DNA of 5,541 bases from Bacteroidota bacterium (lineage in GTDB: Bacteria; Bacteroidota; Bacteroidia; NS11-12g; UBA955): assembly GCA_005788145.1 (NCBI GenBank), contig SXYY01000001.1, positions 1 to 5,541 on the forward strand. Direction: 5' to 3'. Below are positions 1-5,541 of this stretch, piece after piece. The notes beneath the pieces are model-generated. The model saw only the letters and a list, made by a program, of their open reading frames with translations, was not told where the DNA came from and searched no databases. Numbering within the stretch: the first letter of the stretch is position 1; the number at the start of each line of letters is the position of its first letter. The translations under genes and the position numbers were made by a program.

Positions 1-197
1 GCTTCCGCTGCATCAACCGATAGAAGTAAATTGCTATTTACATCGTAAAAATCACACTTTCCACCGGCATAATAAATAATATTTGGTTTGGCAGCCACAG
101 CGCCCGCTGGTGGCTGTGCAATGGCTGGAATTGAGAGCAAAAGGCCCATCAGAAATGTCGAAAAATGCTTTGATAGATTGAATAATTTTTCCATCAT
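1..197 (-). CDS. Exported protein of unknown function, N-terminal fragment
   Basis: This frame runs leftwards from ATG at 197-195 and stays open to the window edge, giving 65 full codons. The N-terminus has the three parts of a Sec signal peptide: a short Lys/His-containing start (residues 1-11), a hydrophobic core (about 13-26, FSTFLMGLLLSIPAIA) and a probable signal peptidase I site after Ala-Ile-Ala, just before Gln-Pro-Pro. There is no cysteine at the cleavage point, so this is not a lipoprotein. The start of the mature part (about 29-65) includes the stretch YYAGGKCDFYDVNSNLLL, which fits a secreted or periplasmic beta-rich protein but matches no family I can name. A second ATG directly follows (194-192), so the start could be one codon later. 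A candidate -7 box lies 53 bp upstream of the ATG. The reading frame and signal peptide are well supported; the function is unknown because most of the gene is missing. Confidence 0.72.
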   Translation of the reverse strand, partial: MMEKLFNLSKHFSTFLMGLLLSIPAIAQPPAGAVAAKPNIIYYAGGKCDFYDVNSNLLLSVDAAE

Positions 198-339
198 CCC
201 ACTAAAATTTAATTGCAAGTTAAGACGCAAAAAGAAATATATTGGTTGCCCAAACATAAACCTAAACGGTTTATTTACAGACGACAGCAGCATTTGATTT
301 ACACGTAACGGCGCTGCAGAATAACAATTAATGCAATTT
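198..339. other. Intergenic spacer between pdxH and the exported-protein gene
   Basis: This 142 bp spacer separates two minus-strand genes. It is AT-rich near the downstream gene and holds one recognisable motif, a TAnnTTTG box. I see no convincing stem followed by a T-run after the pdxH stop, so no intrinsic terminator is called. The length and the promoter-like motif suggest that the exported-protein gene is transcribed on its own rather than only by read-through from ffh-pdxH. Confidence 0.5.
251..258 (-). promoter_or_regulatory. Candidate Bacteroidota -7 box for the exported-protein gene
   Basis: Read on the minus strand this is TATGTTTG, an exact fit to the TAnnTTTG -7 consensus of the Bacteroidota primary sigma factor. 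Transcription would begin a few bases downstream, leaving an untranslated leader of roughly 45 bases before the ATG at 197. No clear TTG -33 element is seen about 20 bp further upstream, so the call rests on one element and its position. Confidence 0.4.
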
Positions 340-975
340 TTAGGGCGATAAACGGGTTTTTACCCATGCGCTTTCCACTTTTTGGTAGCGTGCTCGGTCG
401 TGAACTCGGCCAGGCCTACCCTGCCAAAATTCCATACCATACACCACTATTTCATAGCCTCCCCAATGCTCTGGGCGAGCAATTTCAATGCTCTCATCGG
501 CCATCAATGCCACCATCTGGGCATCCAAATCCTCCCTACCCGAAATCACTTCGCTTTGGTTCGATACCACCGCTCCCGCTTGAGAAATTCTTGGACGACT
601 GTAAAAATAGGCATCGCTATCGGCTTCGCTGATCTTCCTTACCCTGCCCTCAACCCTGACTTGTCGCTCCAACTCAGCCCAAAAAAACACGGCCGAAACA
701 AAGGGATTCTCCAACAGCTCCCGGCCTTTTCTACTATTGTAATTCGTAAAAAAAACAATGCCTTCGGTCGTAATTTCTTTCAACAATACCACCCTTGATG
801 AGGGTCTGTGTTCAGCGTTCACGGTACCCAAAATCATGGCATTGGGTTCCAATACCTGGGAATCAATGGCCTGCTGAAACCATCCACGGAATTCTGTGAG
901 AGGGTCATCGCCCATTTCGTTCGGCTCCAATGCACCTTTCGTGTACTCTTTTCGGATGTCGGCGATGTTCTTCAT
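340..975 (-). CDS. pdxH: Pyridoxamine 5'-phosphate oxidase
   Basis: This cytoplasmic FMN flavoenzyme oxidises pyridoxamine or pyridoxine 5'-phosphate to pyridoxal 5'-phosphate using O2, in vitamin B6 synthesis and salvage. The frame gives 211 residues, close to the usual ~215. Family landmarks occur in order: the FMN-contacting RVVLLK (61-66), FFTNYNSRKG (75-84, with Ser-Arg-Lys near the flavin phosphate), ERQVRVEGRV (103-112), YFYSRPRISQAG (123-134), and the C-terminal signature WGGY...EFWQGRPGRVHDR (171-194), whose Arg190 and His192 correspond to the substrate-binding Arg-x-His of the family. The N-terminal MKNIADIRKEYTKGAL also fits the family. It starts 5 bp after the ffh stop, so the two are probably co-transcribed. 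The base run before ATG is A-rich with no Shine-Dalgarno, as is common in Bacteroidota. The gene appears intact. The identification is secure. Confidence 0.96.
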   Translation of the reverse strand: MKNIADIRKEYTKGALEPNEMGDDPLTEFRGWFQQAIDSQVLEPNAMILGTVNAEHRPSSRVVLLKEITTEGIVFFTNYNSRKGRELLENPFVSAVFFWAELERQVRVEGRVRKISEADSDAYFYSRPRISQAGAVVSNQSEVISGREDLDAQMVALMADESIEIARPEHWGGYEIVVYGMEFWQGRPGRVHDRARYQKVESAWVKTRLSP

Positions 976-980
976 GGTTT

Positions 981-2327
981 TTACATTTTACGGCTCATGC
1001 CCGGCAAATTCGGGAAATTCGGCATCTTGGGCATTCTTCCACCCGAGTTGTTCATCATCTTCATCATTTTACGCATTTGCTCAAATTGGGTCAACAACTT
1101 ATTCAACTCTTGGATGTTTCTGCCGCTTCCGCGCACGATGCGTTGTTTGCGACTTGAATTCAGAATTTCTGGCTTCGAACGTTCTTGCGGTGTCATACTT
1201 TGAATCATTGATTCAATGCCTTTGAATGCGTTGTCATCGATATCCAAATCTTTGATCTGACTGCCAACCCCGGGCAACATACCCAACAAATCTTTGATGT
1301 TACCCATCTTTTTGATTTGCTGTAACTGGGCCAAGAAATCCTCAAAATCAAACTTGTTCTTGGCGATTTTTTTTGACAATCGCTCGGCTTCCTCTTCGTC
1401 GAAGGCCATCTGAGCGCGTTCCACCAAAGAAACCACATCGCCCATGCCCAAAATTCGACCGGCCATACGATCGGGATAGAAGACGTCCAACGCCTCCATC
1501 TTTTCGCCCATACTCACAAACTTGATGGGCTTGTTAACCACCGTTTTGATGCTCAACGCAGCACCACCGCGGGTATCACCATCCAATTTGGTCAACACCA
1601 CACCCGTGAAATCCAACACATCGTTGAACGCCTTGGCCGTGTTCACCGCATCCTGACCTGTCATAGAATCCACCACAAACAAAATCTCGTGGGGCTTCAC
1701 CGAACGCTTCAATTGGGCAATCTCCTGCATCATCTGCTCGTCGATTGCGATACGACCTGCAGTATCCACCACCACCACGTTGTGGTTGTTCTTTTTGGCA
1801 TACGCAATCGCGTTTTCAGCAATAGACACGGGATCATTGCTTCCGTCTTCACTGTATACCTCAACGCCAACTTGCTCGCCCAACACTTTCAATTGCTGTC
1901 GGGCAGCAGGACGGTATACATCCCCCGCCACAAACAACGGATTTCGGCCCAACCCCTTGAGGTATTTTCCCAGTTTGCCTGTGAATGTGGTTTTACCCGA
2001 ACCTTGAAGACCAGCGATCAAAATCACGGTAGGACTTGCACTTAACTGCAGGTCACTCTTCTGCCCACCCAGCAATACCACCAATTCGTCATTGACAATT
2101 TTGGTCAGTAACTGTCCGGGTGATACCGATTTAATCACATCTTGCCCTTTGGCTTTCTCCAAAATGGTATCGGTGAAATCCTTGGCCACCTTGAAGTTAA
2201 CATCGGCCGCGATGAGGGCGCGGCGAATTTCCTTGACGGTTTCGGCCACGTTGACTTCATTGATGCGTCCTTGTCCTTTCAGCGACTTGAACGCCTTTTC
2301 CAACCGGTTCTGTAGGTTCTCAAACAT
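981..2327 (-). CDS. ffh: Signal recognition particle protein Ffh (SRP54 GTPase)
   Basis: Ffh binds 4.5S/SRP RNA and the signal sequences of nascent chains. Through paired GTPase domains with FtsY it delivers ribosomes to the inner membrane. The 448-residue product has the full NG-M layout. The N domain (about 1-95) begins MFENLQNRLEKAFKSLKG. The G domain carries the P-loop GLQGSGKTT (106-114), DVYRPAA (136-142), DTAGR (188-192) and TKLDGDTRGG (246-255). The methionine-rich M domain has MGNIKDLLGMLPG (341-353) and the RNA-binding SRKQRIVRGSG (392-402), then a Met/Lys/Pro-rich tail (418-448). The start at 2327 is chosen because family members begin at this MFENL; the 17 upstream codons in the longer frame run through the promoter box. 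pdxH follows 5 bp downstream. The length is normal and no key residue is missing. Confidence 0.97.
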   Translation of the reverse strand: MFENLQNRLEKAFKSLKGQGRINEVNVAETVKEIRRALIAADVNFKVAKDFTDTILEKAKGQDVIKSVSPGQLLTKIVNDELVVLLGGQKSDLQLSASPTVILIAGLQGSGKTTFTGKLGKYLKGLGRNPLFVAGDVYRPAARQQLKVLGEQVGVEVYSEDGSNDPVSIAENAIAYAKKNNHNVVVVDTAGRIAIDEQMMQEIAQLKRSVKPHEILFVVDSMTGQDAVNTAKAFNDVLDFTGVVLTKLDGDTRGGAALSIKTVVNKPIKFVSMGEKMEALDVFYPDRMAGRILGMGDVVSLVERAQMAFDEEEAERLSKKIAKNKFDFEDFLAQLQQIKKMGNIKDLLGMLPGVGSQIKDLDIDDNAFKGIESMIQSMTPQERSKPEILNSSRKQRIVRGSGRNIQELNKLLTQFEQMRKMMKMMNNSGGRMPKMPNFPNLPGMSRKM

Positions 2328-2335
2328 AGGTAGGG

Positions 2336-2343
2336 CAAAGTTA
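2336..2343 (-). promoter_or_regulatory. Candidate -7 box for ffh(-pdxH)
   Basis: The minus strand reads TAACTTTG, an exact TAnnTTTG match. Only 8 bases separate it from the ffh ATG at 2327, so the transcript would start within a few bases of the start codon and have almost no leader. No clear -33 TTG is visible at the expected distance. This box also argues against an ffh start upstream of 2327, since that would put the promoter inside the coding sequence. Confidence 0.55.
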
Positions 2344-2379
2344 CAAAAACGCCTTCCTTTTCGATTGAAAAATTCCAAT

Positions 2380-2387
2380 TACCTTTG
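2380..2387 (+). promoter_or_regulatory. Candidate -7 box for the TPR-like lipoprotein gene
   Basis: TACCTTTG matches TAnnTTTG exactly and ends 6 bases before the ATG at 2394. It faces away from the ffh box, with 36 bp between the two elements, so the 66 bp spacer 2328-2393 appears to hold two back-to-back promoters. The TTG at its end (2385-2387) is in frame with the gene and could be mistaken for a start codon. The nearest upstream TTG (2365-2367) is too close for a standard -33 element. Confidence 0.5.
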
Positions 2388-2393
2388 TTTGTA

Positions 2394-3122
2394 ATGAAAG
2401 TGATAAAATTCTTTTCTTTTCTGACCATCGTGGCCGGAATGTCTGCATGTAATCAGAAACAACAATCCTTCGAAAAAACATACAAAATGGGGGTTGCCGC
2501 CGGTGATTATCGCGCAGCGAGCAATGCACTGTTGCTTTGGATAAACCAAGACAGCAGCATACAAAAATGGGCCTATGATAGTTTGGCCTACATGCACTAT
2601 TTTCATTTGGGCGGAAGCAGCGAACAAGTGCGCAACCCCAAAACCCCGCTATACTATGCCGAAGCGGGATTGAAACAAAACCCCAAGAACACCTTTCTGC
2701 GTGAAATCAAAGCAAAATTATTGCTCGAACAAGGCAAAGACACCGCGTCAATGGTTATGTTCCGCGACTTGTACGATGAAACCAAAGACCAGACCTACTG
2801 GTGGGATATGTGTTTCGTGGAAATGGCCCGCGGCAATGTAATGGGCTGTGATTCTATGGTTACTTTGGCTTTGGCCGATCCGAAAATTGGCGACAAGAAA
2901 GTTCGCATGGATCACATTGCTGCCAGCGTTTCAGAATCGGTCAATGCAAAAGCCGCCTTCATTTATTTGCAAGCGTTGATGCTGCGTGCCGCAGGCGATA
3001 TCATGGCATCTGCCAACGCTTTGGAAGCCGCCATCAAAGAGGATAAAAACTTCTACGCCGCCAAGCAGAGCATATTGGATTTGCAGCGGATGTACGCCCA
3101 ACAGCAGCGATCTGCGAAGTAG
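2394..3122 (+). CDS. Lipoprotein with TPR-like helical repeats, function unknown
   Basis: The 242-residue product begins with a lipoprotein signal peptide: Lys2 and Lys5, a hydrophobic core (about 6-16) and a lipobox-like Gly-Met-Ser-Ala-Cys with the acylated Cys at position 19. Met at -3 is less usual than Leu. The mature part is mostly amphipathic helix with TPR-like spacing of Ala/Leu/Tyr positions, notably about 26-52, 85-114, 116-150 and 186-231. These suggest a protein-binding helical solenoid, although I cannot assign exact TPR units. Residues after Cys19 (NQKQQS) lack the acidic patch of Bacteroidota surface-export signals, so a periplasm-facing anchor is more likely. The ATG at 2394 is chosen over the in-frame TTG at 2385, which lies in the promoter box. 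It is divergent from ffh and convergent with the next gene, so probably monocistronic. I do not recognise a specific family. Confidence 0.82.
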   Translation: MKVIKFFSFLTIVAGMSACNQKQQSFEKTYKMGVAAGDYRAASNALLLWINQDSSIQKWAYDSLAYMHYFHLGGSSEQVRNPKTPLYYAEAGLKQNPKNTFLREIKAKLLLEQGKDTASMVMFRDLYDETKDQTYWWDMCFVEMARGNVMGCDSMVTLALADPKIGDKKVRMDHIAASVSESVNAKAAFIYLQALMLRAAGDIMASANALEAAIKEDKNFYAAKQSILDLQRMYAQQQRSAK

Positions 3123-3140
3123 GTAATCCCCGCAAAGGCA

Positions 3141-3611
3141 TTAATTTTCCTCAACAAGCACGCGCTTGAGGGTGAACTCATCCTTGAGCACATGGTAAGC
3201 CATTTCGCTGTAGTACATGAGTCCATCGATCACATGGGTCAAATCTACAGGCTGAAAACTCTTGCCCGGCACACGGAAAATGAGTGCCACCACATTGTCT
3301 TTGGCATTGTAAGTAAACTTACCATACAACAAGTTGAGGTTAACGGTAAGCAACTCTTCCAAGAAGGCCTCGCGCTGTAAAGTGGGCGCATAACAGAATG
3401 GGATGGTTAATTGGAAAGTGGTGGTATCCTCTTCAAAAATAAAGTAGTTCCAAGGCGATTTTTGCTCAGCAGCCCAGGCATCCAAATAGATGGGTGTTTC
3501 ATTGCGCATCAACAACCACTGTCCTTGCTCTTCACCGCGCGCTTGGGCGGGGTCTACCCCCAAATCATGAATGGCTTTTTCCACCGAATTCAGTAATACC
3601 GACAATTCCAT
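3141..3611 (-). CDS. YbjN-like small protein
   Basis: From ATG at 3611 the product is 156 residues with no signal peptide or membrane segment, so probably cytoplasmic. It resembles the YbjN / type III secretion chaperone-like alpha-beta fold: an N-terminal helix (about 3-18), strands with QWLLMRNETPIYLDAW (31-46) and WNYFIFEEDTTTFQLTIPF (54-72), a helix with EAFLEELLTVNLNLLYGKFT (81-100), a strand VVALIFRVPG (107-116) and a final helix LTHVIDGLMYYSEMAYHVL (124-142). The step from the helix into a strand after LNLLYGKF, and the late helix with D-G-L, are what suggest YbjN. The frame extends to an ATG at 3806, but that part would cover the opposite-strand amylase promoter and signal peptide. 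The start at 3611 fits the domain boundary and leaves an 85 bp divergent spacer. The gene ends 18 bp from the convergent lipoprotein gene. Its function is unknown; YbjN proteins elsewhere have been linked to stress and motility phenotypes. Confidence 0.75.
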   Translation of the reverse strand: MELSVLLNSVEKAIHDLGVDPAQARGEEQGQWLLMRNETPIYLDAWAAEQKSPWNYFIFEEDTTTFQLTIPFCYAPTLQREAFLEELLTVNLNLLYGKFTYNAKDNVVALIFRVPGKSFQPVDLTHVIDGLMYYSEMAYHVLKDEFTLKRVLVEEN

Positions 3612-3615
3612 GTCG

Positions 3616-3623
3616 CAAAGTTC
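3616..3623 (-). promoter_or_regulatory. Weak candidate -7 box for the YbjN-like gene
   Basis: The minus strand reads GAACTTTG, one mismatch from TAnnTTTG, and ends 4 bases before the ATG at 3611. This repeats the close box-to-start spacing seen at ffh and at the lipoprotein gene, which is the main reason to take it seriously. There is no clear -33 element. Confidence 0.3.
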
Positions 3624-3658
3624 TGCAATAACATCGGTACTGCCATTTTGAAATCCGA

Positions 3659-3666
3659 TAATTTTG
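3659..3666 (+). promoter_or_regulatory. Candidate -7 box for the amylase-transporter operon
   Basis: TAATTTTG matches TAnnTTTG exactly. Transcription would begin near 3672, leaving a leader of roughly 25 bases before the ATG at 3697. The ATG at 3667 directly after the box is therefore unlikely to be the start. A TTTG at 3647-3650 lies only 8 bp upstream, too near to be a -33 element, so activation by a regulator is possible. Confidence 0.42.
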
Positions 3667-3685
3667 ATGGTATCTTGCGTTTTCA

Positions 3686-3696
3686 ACACTAAGTGT
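3686..3696. repeat. Perfect 11 bp palindrome at the amylase start codon
   Basis: ACACTAAGTGT is an inverted repeat with 5 bp arms around a central A, ending at the base before the amylase ATG. It lies just downstream of the predicted transcription start, a typical place for a repressor operator. As RNA it could form only a weak 4 bp stem with a 3-base loop. It may be a binding site for a sugar-responsive regulator, but an 11 bp palindrome can also occur by chance. Confidence 0.35.
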
Positions 3697-5172
3697 ATGT
3701 TTGACACCAATACAAAAAGGTTCTCGGCCGTTGGCCTGTTTTTCATCGCCTTGGCGATTGCCACCCTCAGCAGTTCCTGCGGATTGTTCCGCAAAACAGA
3801 AACCATACCCGCCGATGAAAACTTGGTGGTTGAAGTCCCCCTAGAAGACCAAATGGACCCTGTTAGCGCGGATTATGAAGATCTTTCTTGGTGTTTGAAC
3901 GACGTGATTTATGAGGTCAACGTGCGACAGTTCAACAACGGAGGAACCTTCCAATCCTTCAAGCCCGAAATTCCGCGCATCAAAGCGTTGGGCGCCGATA
4001 TCCTCTGGTTTATGCCCGTGTATCCCATCGGACAGTTGAACCGAAAAGGTGGGTTGGGCAGTTACTATAGTATCAAGAATTACCACGACATCAACCCCGA
4101 GTTTGGTACGCTCAGTGATTTCAAAGAAGTGGTAACAGCCGCGCACAACGAAGGTATGAAAGTGATCCTCGATTGGGTGGGCAACCACACCGCTTGGGAT
4201 CATCCTTGGGTTACCGAGCACCCAGATTGGTATGTACACGACAGCACAGGCAAAATTGTGACGCCTTGGGATTGGACCGACGTGGCCCAGCTCAATTTCA
4301 AAAACCCCGAACTCCGTAAGGCGATGATCCAAGAGATGAAATTTTGGGTGGATGAGTGCAAAATCGACGGATTTCGTTGCGATGTGGCCTTTTTGGTACC
4401 CCGCAGTTTCTGGGAAGAGGCACGGGGGGCGTTAGAATCTCGCAAAGCATTGTTTATGCTCGCCGAAATGGAAAACAACAAAGATGTGGATCCCAACCCA
4501 CCCGGGTATATGGAAAAAGCGTTTGATGCGTATTACGGTTGGACCTTACACTCCGCCTCTGCCGACTGTGCCAAAGGCAAAATTACGGGCCGCGAATTCG
4601 TGAATAAATTCACCGAAGCCCGCGCCTTATTCCCGGAAAAATCCATGATGATGAGCTTCCTCACCAACCACGACGAGAACTCTTGGAATGGTACTGTGGA
4701 AGAAAAATACGGCGACCATTGGCAGGTATTTAGCGTACTGAACTACACCCTGCAAAACAGTTTGCCCCTCATCTACAATGGAGAGGAAGCCAACAACACC
4801 AAACGACTCCTGTTCTTCGAAAAAGATCCCATTGCATCATGGGCCGACACTTCGCGTTACGCTTGGTACCGCACCATGAACCATTTGAAACACACACACC
4901 CAGCTTTAAGAAATGGGATGTGGGGCGGCAAGGAAGAAGTGTTAAAAGTCACCGGTGGCGACGAAAATATTTATGCCTTCCGAAGAACTAGTCAAGGAGA
5001 AACAGTTACCGTCATCGTAAACCTGAGCAACAAACAACAATGGATCCAGTCCGTGGGCGATCGCACCCTAGACGGTACCGAAAAAACCTACGTAAAATCA
5101 CCCGTGACGATCAAGCACATCGGACAGGGCATGCCGCTCGATGCTTGGGGCTACGCCGTTTTTGTTGACTAA
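3697..5172 (+). CDS. GH13 alpha-amylase-family glycoside hydrolase, lipoprotein
   Basis: This retaining alpha-glucan hydrolase (amylase or maltodextrinase type; exact specificity not readable) is 491 residues long from ATG 3697. It has a lipoprotein signal: KR at 7-8, hydrophobic core 11-24, and Leu-Ser-Ser-Ser-Cys with Cys28. The (beta/alpha)8 barrel starts near 65. All four GH13 conserved regions are intact: I, DWVGNH (159-164); II, GFRCDVAF (225-232), with nucleophile Asp229 and Arg227; III, LAEMEN (255-260), with acid/base Glu257; IV, FLTNHDEN (321-328), with His325 and Asp326. GSYYSIKNYHDINPEFGT (121-138) is the usual motif after barrel strand 2. Domain B is short, and a C-terminal beta domain spans about 410-491. 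Residues after Cys28 (GLFRKTE) lack the acidic surface-export signal, so a periplasmic location is likelier. The in-frame ATG at 3667 would spoil the signal peptide. A sugar transporter follows 21 bp downstream. Confidence 0.93.
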   Translation: MFDTNTKRFSAVGLFFIALAIATLSSSCGLFRKTETIPADENLVVEVPLEDQMDPVSADYEDLSWCLNDVIYEVNVRQFNNGGTFQSFKPEIPRIKALGADILWFMPVYPIGQLNRKGGLGSYYSIKNYHDINPEFGTLSDFKEVVTAAHNEGMKVILDWVGNHTAWDHPWVTEHPDWYVHDSTGKIVTPWDWTDVAQLNFKNPELRKAMIQEMKFWVDECKIDGFRCDVAFLVPRSFWEEARGALESRKALFMLAEMENNKDVDPNPPGYMEKAFDAYYGWTLHSASADCAKGKITGREFVNKFTEARALFPEKSMMMSFLTNHDENSWNGTVEEKYGDHWQVFSVLNYTLQNSLPLIYNGEEANNTKRLLFFEKDPIASWADTSRYAWYRTMNHLKHTHPALRNGMWGGKEEVLKVTGGDENIYAFRRTSQGETVTVIVNLSNKQQWIQSVGDRTLDGTEKTYVKSPVTIKHIGQGMPLDAWGYAVFVD

Positions 5173-5193
5173 TCCAACGCCTACACAACCAAC

Positions 5194-5541
5194 ATGAGCA
5201 ACAAAAAACTCTCTTTCTGGCAGATTTGGAACATGAGCTTCGGCTTTTTGGGTATCCAATTTGGCTTCGCCCTGCAAGGCGGTAACATGTCGCGCATCTT
5301 CCAAACCTTGGGCGCTTCAGAAGACTCCATCCCCATGCTATGGATCGCAGCGCCCCTCACAGGACTCATTGTTCAGCCCATCATCGGCTACCTCAGCGAC
5401 CGCACCTGGCACCCCAAATTCGGCCGTCGCAGACCCTACTTCCTCCTCGGCGCCGTATTGAGTTCGCTCGCCTTGTTTTTTGTCCCCTACTCCAGTACCC
5501 TTTGGATGGCAGCCGGCTTCCTTTGGATCATGGACGCCTCC
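5194..5541 (+). CDS. SLC45/GPH-like MFS sugar transporter, N-terminal fragment
   Basis: This inner-membrane permease probably imports a disaccharide or maltodextrin by cation symport. The frame is open from ATG 5194 to the window edge (116 codons). It begins with a short polar tail, then WQIWNMSFGFLGIQFGFALQ (residues 9-28), the typical first helix of bacterial SLC45-type proteins. A second helix spans about 47-66. The MFS loop 2-3 motif follows, GYLSDRTWHPKFGRRRPY (65-82), whose Ser-Asp-Arg...Gly-Arg-Arg-Arg-Pro is characteristic of the sucrose/maltose SLC45 and GPH-related group. Helices 3 (about 83-97) and 4 (from about 102) come next, and the fragment ends in WIMDAS, the start of the conserved (L/M)D-x-S segment. 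The 21 bp gap from the amylase stop, with no terminator or promoter visible, supports one operon. Family assignment is firm; the substrate is inferred from the neighbour. Confidence 0.9.
   Translation, partial: MSNKKLSFWQIWNMSFGFLGIQFGFALQGGNMSRIFQTLGASEDSIPMLWIAAPLTGLIVQPIIGYLSDRTWHPKFGRRRPYFLLGAVLSSLALFFVPYSSTLWMAAGFLWIMDAS

Noticed and set aside
88..297. Plus-strand open frame of 69 codons at the left end
   Set aside because: It is antisense to the exported-protein gene, which has a clear signal peptide, and it runs on into the AT-rich spacer; its product has no recognisable features.
353..366. Possible hairpin GGGTTTTTACCC
   Set aside because: It lies inside the 3' end of pdxH, has a 4 bp stem, and is not followed by a T-run in the direction of transcription, so it is not a terminator.
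366..1225. Several plus-strand open frames antisense to pdxH and the 3' end of ffh
   Set aside because: They are shadows of two genes whose family motifs are unmistakable on the minus strand, and their translations look like random composition.
2378..2395. Inverted repeat ATTAC/GTAAT around the lipoprotein start
   Set aside because: The arms are only 5 bp with an 8 bp spacer in AT-rich DNA and overlap the -7 box; this is expected by chance.
3105..3150. Possible bidirectional terminator between the convergent lipoprotein and YbjN-like genes
   Set aside because: The 18 bp gap and its flanks give only a 4 bp TGCG/CGCA pairing with a long loop, which is too weak to call.
3841..4332. Minus-strand open frame of 163 codons inside the amylase gene
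   Set aside because: It is antisense to the catalytic barrel of the GH13 enzyme, whose conserved regions fix the coding strand, and it shows no independent domain.
5173..5193. Possible separate promoter for the transporter
   Set aside because: The 21 bp gap contains no TAnnTTTG box or other signal, so co-transcription with the amylase gene is the simpler reading.

Overview
The window looks like ordinary chromosomal DNA of a member of the Bacteroidota. The evidence is of several kinds: 5' leaders lack Shine-Dalgarno sequences, TAnnTTTG-type -7 promoter boxes lie just upstream of several starts, there are lipoproteins, and a GH13 amylase is paired with an SLC45-type sugar transporter. Base composition is moderate. 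I cannot name a genus from the sequence.

Layout. (1) 1-197, minus strand: the N-terminus of an exported protein whose body lies off the left edge. (2) 198-339: a 142 bp spacer with a candidate promoter for that gene. (3) 340-2327, minus strand: a compact pair, ffh (signal recognition particle GTPase) followed 5 bp later by pdxH (pyridoxamine 5'-phosphate oxidase). (4) 2328-2393: a 66 bp divergent promoter region. (5) 2394-3122, plus strand: a lipoprotein with TPR-like helices, function unknown. (6) 3141-3611, minus strand: a small YbjN-like protein, convergent with the lipoprotein gene. (7) 3612-3696: a second short divergent promoter region, with a perfect 11 bp palindrome touching the amylase start codon. 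(8) 3697 to the right edge, plus strand: a lipoprotein GH13 alpha-glucan hydrolase, then the start of an SLC45/GPH-like sugar transporter 21 bp downstream.

How the genes relate. The only clear functional unit is the last pair. A membrane-anchored amylase-family enzyme probably shortens alpha-glucans outside the cytoplasm, and the transporter probably imports the resulting sugar. ffh and pdxH are housekeeping genes that are probably co-transcribed, with no known functional link. The lipoprotein and the YbjN-like protein have no assigned role.

Two start choices differ from the longest open frames. The YbjN-like gene is placed at 3611 rather than 3806, and the amylase at 3697. These choices remove an apparent overlap of the two genes. 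I found no RNA gene, mobile element, CRISPR array or new multi-gene system. The more interesting points concern promoter architecture and the amylase/transporter locus.
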